A DNA stretch of 64,000 nucleotides, from positions 13,369,640 to 13,433,639 of the forward strand of contig NC_079384.1 in assembly GCF_021018895.1 (NCBI RefSeq), given 5' to 3'. Position 1 is the first letter of the stretch. Every line of letters begins with the position of its first letter. Below are positions 15,101 to 26,801 of the stretch, one piece after another. Source of the stretch: Seriola aureovittata. Lineage: Eukaryota > Chordata > Actinopteri > Carangiformes > Carangidae. Below the pieces are notes generated by a model that worked only from the letters and a program-made list of their open reading frames with translations, was not told where the DNA came from and searched no databases. The translations under genes and the position numbers were made by a program.

Positions 15101-18100
15101 CAATGAACAACCATTACATCATCTTAATCTCATTCATTCAGCGTCAGTCTTGCGGCTTGTTTCAACATGGTTTGGCACTAAAAACGGCTGCTGATTGATC
15201 TGCACCCCGTCACGCTTAGTTGATTTCTTTTTCTTCTTTTTTTAAATTGTTTTTGGTAGTTTTTATTTTTTTACATTATTTTACAGACAAGCACACAATA
15301 TAGTGCCTGACAAAGGACCATATACCCTTGAAAAAACACAAATTAAATAAAAAATAAAATAATAATAATTAAAATAAATAAATAGAAACACACATTTCTG
15401 AAAGGGAGGCAGCTCTCAGTGTGCACTAAAGAGGAATATAACAATGACATTTTCAGTGACAGCCCATTATAATGACACAGTTTACAACAATCCATCTCAC
15501 CATCTAGCCATTGTGTAACACGAGTTCACCTTTGTGTAAAAGCTGTGTTGTACATGCTCCTAATAAAAATAACAATGATCAAGGGACACATCAACTTTTA
15601 AAATGTTGCATTGAGTTGATTTCTGAGGTTACAGTTTTTGACTTTGTGCATTCTGTCTACAGAACATGTGGATCGAGAGGACAACGTACACAACGGCATA
15701 CAAACTTCCTGGCATCCTGCGCTGGTTTGAAGTGAAGTCGGTCTCCACGGTGAGTACGAGCAGGGGCATGTCTGCCAGGCCGGCCCGCTAATCAGATGAG
15801 AATCTGCAGCCTTGCTCTGAGGCAATCGATATCATTTCTCCGCTTAAGCGGTATAGACAGCTGCGCGGACGCGGGTGTGCCGCTCCCCGGACTAACGACG
15901 GCACGTTCGCTCTCTGCCAGAGGGCCCGCATTGATTCACCAAGCACTCCTTAAAGCCTGTTTCCACCGAAAATAGCTACACAGCACAAATACAACTAGAG
16001 CAGAGTTCAGCACTCACTCTGTTGATTTTCCTGTAATAGAATTACCTGCATTGCTCAATTTTAAACCCTATTGATAAGAGGATGGCCTGTCTTGGTCTGC
16101 ACTTGGAAGGGGCACATTTCCTCTGCATCCCAATGAAACTGCATTAATTTTTATTATCTTAGTTGTTTTGACTAATTAAAGTGCTGGTCCCCGTTTTGGC
16201 CCAGAGGTTGTTTTTTGGAAGGGAGACTGTGGAGAAATGAGAACAGCGATATATGCTGGAGCGCAAGAGCAGGTTACAATATCACTCTCTCTCAACCTGT
16301 TAATGTGTCATTTGTTTTCCCCAAAACAAATGCACTACTTAGCATAATTATGCTAGCGAAGTATTCCACAATCAGTTACTCTTTATTTGTCGGGTTTATT
16401 AGTCACTTTTATGTCTGTGCTGTTGAAAAGCCTCAGAAAGGGGAACACCTCCTCCTCTTCCCAGAGCCAGGGTGTTCACTTCTGTCGGCTCCCCCTGCGT
16501 TCATGGCATCACATGACGCCCACGCACCCGTGCAGTTCCAGCCTTTATGCCCCCACAGTGGTCCCTCTGGTCGCTACATCCACAATCATTTCACTAAAAA
16601 AGACTTGATCCCTCCTCTAACTCCTGATTCCATGCAGTTAAGTGTTATTCTACATCGCCACACTAATTCATGGCAGAACCCTTCAGGCTGGGTTGGAACA
16701 TACTGTCAGGAGCAGCTTGCCCTCCAGATGAGCCAGGGAGAGGCCAGGTCCCCGAGGTCAGACTCTCTATTTAAAGCTTAATGACTGGGCTGAGATTCAC
16801 CAAGCTAAAGCCTTCCATCTGACAATGCTTTTTATCACGCTGGCCTGAGACATACCGGCACAGATTGGAGATTTGTCTCCCTGGCACAGAATCTTATCTT
16901 TTTTGGCTGGGGTCTGTATCTGACATTTACTCAACAATCCACTCATGTTCCTTGTAGATTCTTAGTAAGCAAGCTGCAACAAGGTGATTGTTTTGTTTTG
17001 GTGGGGTTTTTTTTCATCCGAAGTAATGAGATTGCCCCCATGTGGAGTTGCACGGACTGAGTAGGAGTTTGCTCGCACACAGTAGTGGAAGTAATGACAG
17101 CATTTCCAAGTATTTTATTCATCTTTTCTCAGCATTGCCAATCATATTTTGTTGACTTGGGAATTGAAATTCCCCTACACCAACACACTATCCATCTTCA
17201 TTTGACAGTTGCAGGTTCGTATATGGGCGCAGTGAAGAATGATTCATTGCTTCTCTATCCTACATGATTTATGTGTTTAGTTAAGGGTTCCTATGCCCAT
17301 CTTCTAATAACCTGGTGAAGACAGAACGTTTCCACTTTGTCGTTGGGATCACAGAGACATTCGTGATGTATGTGTGAAATACACTAAGTGCTGAGGATAT
17401 TTGGTGACACCTTCTCTTACTCTCCTGCACAGGAGGAGATCAGTCCACTGGAGAACGCCATAGAGACAATGCACCTGACCAATGAGAAGATCAGCAGCAT
17501 GGTCCAGAGGCATCTCACAGACCCCAACCTTCCCATCAACCCTCTCTCCATGCTGCTGAACGGGATTGTGGACCCAGCTGTCATGGGAGGTTTTACCAAC
17601 TATGAGAAGGTGGGCAAAATGAAAAAAGTCTGAAAGTCTGTTTTATTGTATCTCTATATTGTCTTAACCTGTATTCCTTTATGTTAACAATTTCATTTTA
17701 CTTTAACAGGAGCGTTAAAGTCATAGTTTGACACTTTTGCTGAAAGTTAGATGAAAAGATTGATACCATTCTAATGTTTGTACCATAAAACTGAAGCTAG
17801 AGCCAGCAGGCAATTAGCTTAGCATAAATACTGCCGGGAGAACAGCCAGCCTGGCTCTGTCTAAAATGTAAAAAAAAATCAGCCCATTAGCCCCTTTAAG
17901 GCATATGACTGCACCCATCCAGTCTGGTCGGGTGCTGGAGCCAGGCTAGCTCTTTCCTATTGTTCTCAGTCTTTATGCTAAGCTAACTCTAAGCCTGTCC
18001 TGTTTCATATTACACATACAGATATGAGAGAGGTATCGATCTACTTATATTATTTTACCTGAACAAGTTTAAGCCTTTTAACACATTTTATTTTCTTAAA

Positions 18101-21100
18101 AGTGAAACATGAAAATTATTTGTGGCATATAATTTTAAACTAAGGTAATTCAAGCATGAAAGCTAACTCTTGACCTTGGAAACAGTAGTTATATCTAACT
18201 AGGTGAATGAGCTGAGCGTACCTTGAGTTAAGATGATTTAGTCAAACTAATACGGTAATTATACACTTCATCAATTTCTAATAAATCAAACTATATTTGA
18301 AACTAATTCAGGGGGACCATATTTTTCCTCGGCTTGATTTCATGCTTTGAAAACAAATCATGATCTCATGCATATTTCAGATCCTAGCCGCTCTCCTGCC
18401 ATCAGCCTTAATATTTTCATCACTACACACTACTCAACTCCCATATTGTTTGCCTCTCAACATCATAGGTCATCATAAATCTCTTTTTTTTTATTGACCT
18501 GTGCTTTTTTTTTTCTTTTCTTTTTTTTTCATGGGAAAAGCTCAACTCAGACTTCACCGAGTCCCGTTTTTCATCATATTTCTAGGGCTCTCACTGGTTT
18601 ATTGGCTGCACACTCCATTCACCTTAACACCATAGCAACTCATGTAGAAGGGGTAACTCTTTTTATCTTGTGTTTGATGATAAAAAAAAAAAAGAAGAAG
18701 TGCCTGTTAGTTTTCTAGCGTATATCAAGACCTGGAATAGATTCATTTTGGTCTTGTGAAACGGTGTCGTATCAGTCAGAGGAAGTGCGACGTGAATTCT
18801 TTGCTCTGGGGTCAGTCCTTCATCTCAGTGAAATAATGCAGGTGGTAAAGGAGAGACGGATATCTTGACTGAATTTTTCTCATTTTAACTGCCTCTCTCA
18901 ATGCTTTCCCTATTGACTCATCAGTTTTTTCTTCCTCATTTCTCTTTTCTTTTTTTTTTTCATAACACAAACTCTTTCACCTCTCTGATTGTTCCTCAAG
19001 TCTTTCCCTGCACTTCCTCCTCTTCTTCCTCCCTTCCTGCAAAACACACTTAATCCATTATCTCTTCTCCCTCCTCTCCAGGCCTTCTTCAATGACAAGT
19101 ACATGCAGGAACACCAAGAGGACCTTGAAAAGATAGAGAAACTGAAGGACCTTATCGCCTGGCAGGTGAGACTGCAGCGCAGAATGGTCACGTACATGTA
19201 TGTGAAGTGCATATAATCACGCTAAAGCATCACACTGTGCTTTGTAAAGCATCTGTCTGTCTCGCCAAAGATGTCGGGGTTCAAGGCAAAGTGTCATGAC
19301 CAGCTCGCCGCAAAATTACACGCTTGTTTACTTTAAAAGAGGTCATATTCATTCGTATTTTCCATGGCACATGTAAGGAAAGGCACGGCCTCCAGGCAGT
19401 CAGAATATTGAGCGTGAATTGGATGCATGAGAGGCATGAAAATGTGAATTCACACCACTTGGCCTTTCAGTATAATTGAGCTTAATTTGTGTGAATTTGC
19501 TTTGGGCTATTCATGTAACCTTTCAGGTGCTGAAACTATAGTGGCCTTCTCTGTAAGTTACCATGGGTTGAATTATAAGAGATGAGGAGTTTATTAATGG
19601 AAACAGCACCAGAAATTTGGGAGCCATGATCCACCCGCTAAGGGCCCTATAGACACCAGGCAGTGTGCTTCATATGTAGAGAGTTTCAGTGCTGAAGGAT
19701 AGACTTCTTTATATTATGGCATTTATGTCTGAAATGCTGTTGCCTTACTAAAGCACTGTTACTGTTAAAAAAAAAAAAAAAAGTCACTCTGAAAGGTTAC
19801 AGCTAGAATATGATATCGTCTGAAGAACTTGTGAGTGCACTGGCAAGAATGTCCAGTGACAGTAACTGAAGTGAGCAGGGGAAAAGTGTGTTAAAGAGTT
19901 CAGGGGGAATAATAGGGGAGGGGGGAGGGAGGGAGGGAGGGAGGGAGGGAGGGAGAGTGCTGAAGCAAACATTCTGAAGTTAGGGAGGATGCTCCGCTGC
20001 GTGAGGAGACAGCAAGAGATCAGCACTGGCGGTTTTGCGAGCTTTGCACCCTCACTGAGCCTGAAGGAAGTGCACACGCAGCAGATGAGAAATGTAAATA
20101 CTCACATATTGTTGAAAAACATCACAACACGTCCTGTGTAACAGCATACCATGATGACACTCAACAGATCTTTAGCTCATTTGAAGCTCATCCTCGATTA
20201 AAAAAAACTCATGGCTAGTTTTCGCTTCGCTCCCTTTAGGATTTTCAGATTTTGTTTTGTTTCGCTTCTTTTATTCCTCTCTCTAAACTCTAGCTGTGAA
20301 CTAAGGGTCACTTTAATACTCGGGATGTCATGGTTTTCCTGCCTCATGGTGTTCGCCCTGGAATTGAGCTCATATACAAGCAGTTTTTCTGTCTGCTGCC
20401 TATTGCAAGTCGTGAGGTAAAAAGGAAAGTTAATTGAATTTTCAATAGTTGTTCCTTTCTCTGTTGTTGAAAAATAGGTCAACTTTGTGCTCTGTATCTC
20501 TGCTGGAACTCCTCCGGATCTGATTCTCGGCTCTTTTGTGTTTGTGAAAGCTTTTGTCTTTATATGATTCACAACAGAAATACCAGCCTAATATTGCCTC
20601 CCTGCTTTTGACGCTGAAGTCTCGATATCATTTGTGGTGCTGCTCATGTAGTTGTTTTGCCTCAGAAGTAAGGCACTTTTTAACATATAATTACTTTTTC
20701 CATACTGGTTGTTACTTACTCCATATTCATTTTTTAAGATGTTCAAATTGTGTGAACATGGGAAAAGATAGGAAATCACTGACTGATATAGTTGGCAAAG
20801 CAGGTGAGAGGAAACTAAAAATAAACGTGTCGGTGCTTCATCACTCCTGGAAAGAAGTGAATAGCACAAACCAGATTTTACCTTTAAGACATAAGTTATT
20901 TTTCTAACCATCGCGAAGGGGGAAATCACTGAATAATAATGTAAAAGCACAAAAAAATCTTGTTTCAAATCATTTGTGTTGGTTCCAAAGTGATGCTCAG
21001 ATGTGAAAGAGACAATTTTTCATTTTTGCATCAATGTGAGATTTCAACCGGACTAAAATAGTGTTAGAAATTACACTGCAATTTTGAAATCATCATCCGC

Positions 21101-24100
21101 CCACAATCCACAGTGCTAATTAGCAGGAGCTCTGTACGCACCAGTCCTACCAGTAAGAGATAAACAAGTTGCTTTATCTCGGCAGCTGCGTCAGGTTAAA
21201 AATGTCCTTCACATTCTCTTAAATAAGTCTTTGAAATCGTGGTGGTATGCGTCTTCCATAAGCACAAAAAGATACGATTGAAGTCGTTTGGTGTGATCAT
21301 CACTGAGATGTGTCACAGAGAAAGCAGAAATATGTTTACAGAGCCCACGCCAAACATAGACACACAGGGAACTTTTAAAAAAAGATGGGTGAGGCAGATT
21401 TGTTGATTTGAAATGGTATCAGCTGTCTCCTCGCATGAGCCAGCGTTGCTTGTTTATCTCACGTCTTGAATCTGTCTAAATGAGACAAATGAAGACGAGC
21501 CTGCTCCAATGAACAAACTAAACGGGGAGAAATGAGCCAGTGGGCTCTGTTATTCTGAAATACCCACTGTCCTCCTCCAGTAATTAGGTGGGAAATGAGC
21601 AACTGGAAATCAGGAAATTGGGTATTGTAAAAGAAAAAAAATAGTACAAAGTAGGTGTTCTCCGTGATGTTTCTCGTTATAATTAGCAAACGCTTTGGAC
21701 AGATGCTTAAATTAGTACTACCTAACTTTTCACTGCAGCGTGATCCACTCTATTAAAAGTTGCTAAGGGTAGCTAAGAGATCAATAAACTGCATCACAGA
21801 CCGAAGGAAGCTGTTTTCACCGGGGCATCAACGACATATTCACACGCATATGTGAAGAATCTTTTAGTGACAACTCTCTCTTTATGCTGTCTTTTGATTT
21901 GAGTTTTTTTACTTGTAATTTTGATGCCCTCATCTCACATACAGTAGAGTCTGTCTGCTTAACAGTCTGTCCGACTCGCCACTGGCTGTGTACGTCTCAA
22001 AGACATTTGTGACCTTCATGAAAGGTCATGAAAGGTCTTAATATGTCATCATAGCCTTAATACCAGGCATCTCAAAGGCAATGTGGCTATCCCAGCACCC
22101 CAGGGTGTGGCTCTGAAGGGATAGAGCGACAGGGTTCAGCTAAGAACAGTGGGCTTCAAGCGACACAACTCGTACTAAACAGCAATGCCATTTCTTTTAT
22201 TCTCCTTGTTAGCTGACACTATTGGCATTTGCCTGTTTATAAATAGGGCTGGGGACTCATTTGTAATCACTGCATGCCTCCAGAGTGTAGTTTGAAAGGT
22301 GCATGTTTAGTTTAAAAGTTGTGATTTGCATGGGAATATGATGAGGAACATCTAGGCTAAGTTACTAGCGGTTTATCAAGTATTCCTGGCTAACCTGTTT
22401 GGACCCTCACACCAAATGACGGACATTAGTGCTGGTGAGCATCTATGGCTCACCATCGCCTATATGTAAATTTTTCATGGCGTGGATGGCCGATGACATA
22501 GACAGTTGGTGAGCGTGCTCTGTGACAGGCCTGTGTAACGGGGCATGAGCGTCCCATTTGAGTCTTGCCTCTGGCTACCTGACAAACATATTTCCACCTT
22601 TTGCCCTGGTTTCATCCACCAACCCTCGAGAAAAATATCTTGCTCTGTAGCTGTTGTACGTTTGGCTCTATTTCCCAGCCACTCATTTTCTTTGGCACAT
22701 TTTGTGCTGGGAATGCAACTACCTTACACTCGGCTTGTCTGATCTTGTTTGCTATGTTTTGTGTGGTTGGTTAGAGCGGTGGTACCCAACCTCTAGTATT
22801 GCCACTGTAAGGGCTTCTCATTATCTGGAAAGAAACCCCCAAGTGTCCTCATGACAAGGCGCTTCTTGACATTTTTATGCCTCCATACCAACGACAGCCA
22901 GAGGCATTATGTTTTTTTAAGGCTGTCTGTCCGTCCGTCCCATATTCATGGATGCAATATCTCAGGAACACCTTGAGGGAATCCCTTCAAATTTGGCACA
23001 AACATTGGACTAAAGGATGAACTGATTAGATTTTGGTGGTCAAAGGTCAAAGGTCACTATAACCTCACAAAACACATTTTTGGCCCTCTGAATGTGATAT
23101 CCCAAGACTGCCTTGAGGGTATTTCTTCATATTTTGCACAAAAATTCTCTTAGAATCAAAGACGAACTGATTAAACTTTGGTGATCAAAGGTCAAGGTCA
23201 CTGTGAAATCCTAATGTAAAAACACTTCTGGCCATTATTCAGTGCTGTAACTCATGAACAGAATAGGAGATTGTGACCATGTTTCCTGCATCATGACTAG
23301 TTAGATGGAGGCGTACAACCACGAGGCAGTAATTCTAGTTTGCATCATGCATTGTTCCTCTTTTGGAAGCTAAGCTTTAGAGCGATATCCATGCTGGATT
23401 TCATAATTGCAGCCCCAGGTCTCAACTGTCTAATTATGAGATATTAACATCAGCCTACATGAGGTAATATCTCTTACTGATCTCCCAAATCATAAACCTG
23501 CTGGAGAGGAATAAAAACTTTTTTGTAAAAAAAGAAAAAAGAAAGTTAAACTACTGAATACTTGCATCTGCGTGCATGTGTGTGTGTGTGTGTGTGTTTG
23601 CAACCTTGAGCGTAAGTGTCTTCCACAATGAGCTTACCTCCATGCAGCCACCAAGCAGAATTCTGTTGCCATGCCGCCACTCAGTTGCACTCAATCATCC
23701 TAAGGTCTATAAAAAGATGTGGGTATCCTGGGAGACGTGAATCTTGCCTCAGCTTTCACTCTCACTGGTTTTTCTCCCCCTTTCTGTCTTTTTTTCATCT
23801 CACAACACTTCGTCCTTCCGACTCCTCCCTCCCCTTTTTCTCACTCCTAACCCTCTTCCCCTCTGCCTCCCTTTCCTTTCCTTCACCTGTTTTTTTTTTT
23901 TCTTTTCTTTCAGCCTCGTCCTCTATGCACTCTTCTTAGAGGTCCCAGCAGTGATGATGAAGGTGCTCAATATCAGGGGAAATCCTTGCAGGGTGTCTGT
24001 AGCCTCCTCTCATTTATCTTTCTGTGCTAAAGCTTTGGTTTTGTGGAGCACAGCACAGTAACTAACATTCAGTGAGTGAAATATCCTGGATTTTAGCTGC

Positions 24101-24477
24101 TATGGTGCATGTTCAAGATCTCTGCTCATCTCTGATCTTTGTGCTTCTCCTATCACAGGATGCTGTTTAATGCATCAGGCTCAGAACCTGCAACAGTATG
24201 ATTTTTCAATCAGCAACATTATAGATGTGTGTTTCTGCATTAGCAAGTTTTTCTCCCTGTTAATGAGCCCCCCAACATGTTGAAGCGGTGATTAAATAAA
24301 ACATGTATCGTTTGAGATTATTACAAAATGTTGCATCACAAAACTGAACTGGTGTTGTGTGCCAGCTGAGTGAAGTCAGTTCTTGCTATAGCCTGCTGTG
24401 GAGGGGCAGTTTGCCCTCCAGGAAAAGGAAGAAAGGCGAGCAGGCTCTAGGGAATCAGAGGTTAGCACACACATACA

Positions 24478-24531
<54 letters not shown>

Positions 24532-26763
24532 TAGTCTTCTCTTAACTGGACCAGCCAAGGCAGATACTTCACAGACTTCTTTGTACTCTGAGCAGATTCT
24601 TTGTTCCATTTGCTCAGGGCTTAGGTGAATATGTTAGCCGTAAAAGCTACTGTACTTAAAATGAGGCACAAGATGCACTCTGAAGTTCAGTGTTTCCTTG
24701 TTTTTTAAATCAGCAAATGCACCACTCTGACCAGGACAGATTAATATAAATGTTTGAATTAAATACCCTCTAATGTGCTTTATTTTTGTGTCTTTATTTA
24801 TTCATGAGCATAATAGCATGAGCTGTTTTCTTTTCATGTTTAACAGTATTTCTCACTTATGGCAGTGAGACAGTTGCCATGGGAAAGAAAAGGTCTGCTA
24901 TTACCACAGATGACTGTAACATCTTTGCTGGTTTGTGGCGAGTTTTTGTGCAGTCCTTCCCTGCCTTACCACAGCCAAAAGATGGCACGTAACACGGAGA
25001 CACCAGGTTCTGGAAAAAAAAAAAAAAAAGCTTAACTTGTGTGTTTCACTCCAAACGCTCACTCCCCAAGGGATGACGCTTTCTCTTCTTGCCAGATTTA
25101 GTCAGCAGAGCTCGCTGCTGACACCGACTGTGGCACTGGGGTTTTCTAATTACTGGTTTCCACCAGTTCCAGGCTCTCTCCTTCGCTCTTTCTCTCCCTT
25201 CCTTCCTCCCTCTCTCCTTCTACCTTAGCTGCCTCTGTTATGTCTTAAGATTTTGTTATTCACCAGCTGCCTACAGTGTGAGAGGCAGCAGTGTGCTTGA
25301 AAGGGTGCATTGCGTCTTTATTTGCGTCAGAGGTGGGGAAGAAAAGAATCCATCACATGCTGTACATACCCATACATGTAATCTGTCCATGCTTTCTCAT
25401 TGCGATGTTTAATACACCTGTTATTATGTTAACTTAGGTGGTGGGAGGAAGGGTGGGGGTGGAGGGGTATCATGGCAACAGCCTTCTCTTATATAGACTA
25501 CTTCTACCTGGATAAAGTTGCAGTAATATTCTCCTCTCACACACACACTCTCAAAGTGATGTACATTCACTGCTTATGCTGAGTATGCACACCCATGGGT
25601 GCAAAGGTCATGTGCATTAAATTGGATATATGTAGTGGAACAGAAGCGTATTCCTCCGACGAATGCAGAACCAGCATGTAGCTAACTTCTCATCTGTCCG
25701 GGGTATGTTGGTAAAGGTTTCTTACGCTGCATTTTTTTTTTTTTTTTTTTTTTTCTCCCACAGATCCCACACCTTGCCGAGGGTGTTCGCATCCATGGAG
25801 AGAAGGTCACAGAGGCACTCAGGCCTTTCCACGACCGCATGGAGGCCTGCTTCAAGCAATTGCGGGAGAAGGTGGAGAAACAGTATGGTGTAAAGACCCT
25901 GGTAAGACCTTTTACCTGTTTGTGACCTTTCTGTTGCATCATAAATATGTTTTTGCTCAGCTGACGCTCATGTAATTTGCCCCTTTTTTTTTTTTTTTTT
26001 TCCTCACAAGAAAGTAAAATGACTCAAAATGAATCAGGTTAGAGGCTGGAAAAGGCTAGAGGAGAACTTAAAATTACATCAAAAGAAAAAACATGAACAA
26101 CATCAAACCCAATGTAGAGAGGATGGAAGCTGGTAGCTAGAAGGGGCATTTTACCACCATAAAGCTATCCAAAGCCTGAGAAAAAACTGAACTCAAGCAG
26201 GAGCTAACAGACTTCAAAAATGACACTGACAGCGTGTCGGTGGGGATGTCCACAACATGGTACAAGGCAGCAGAAGGTTAGGTGGATGACAGACAGGTAA
26301 CACTGTGCACTCTGCTTTATTCTCTGGGACAATAGAGAATCCTTCAGGCTAAAGTAAGGGACGAAAGAGGAGGGTCGCACTGTAATGACATTTGCGTATA
26401 TGACATTAAGGAATGTGCAGATGGAAGCCCAATGCTAACATTCATTTGAGATGGCACTTAACAGAAACCCTGATCTACAGATTCAGCGAGCCCACCGGCC
26501 AGTCAGCCCTGAACCTCAAGATGAAGCTGTCTTAAGACACATTGTAGTTCATTTCCAAAGATGCAAGACCAAAAGCAAAATAGTTGAAGCAGCCTGGGCA
26601 AAGATCACTTATGAAGGAAAATTGGTCACTGTTGCAGACAACTCCCTGCATAGGAAAATTAATGAGTACAAAGACAAATCATGAGGTAGATTCCCACGTT
26701 TTTTTTTTCCTTTATCAAGAATTCAGAATAAAGCAATAAAAATAAATGAATAAAAAACAGACA

Positions 26764-26801
<38 letters not shown>

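Larger units (their letters stand above)
19166..25763 (+). other. dock1 longest intron in window (6.6 kb)
   Basis: Contains (GGGA)n, GT and CA microsatellites and an interspersed repeat at 22878-23338, all listed separately. Open frames here coincide with simple repeats or lack any resemblance to known proteins. Confidence 0.75.

Noticed and set aside
16215..16781. 188-codon open frame in a dock1 intron
   Set aside because: It opens with TTG, has no recognisable domain, no splice continuity with the exons and no poly(A) or promoter context. Chance is the likely explanation.
18910..19216. Open frames on both strands overlapping dock1 exon 12
   Set aside because: They are shadows of a pyrimidine-rich tract next to the real exon.
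24357..24628. Open frames on both strands with Thr/His or Val/Cys runs
   Set aside because: They are translations of the AC microsatellite at 24479-24531.
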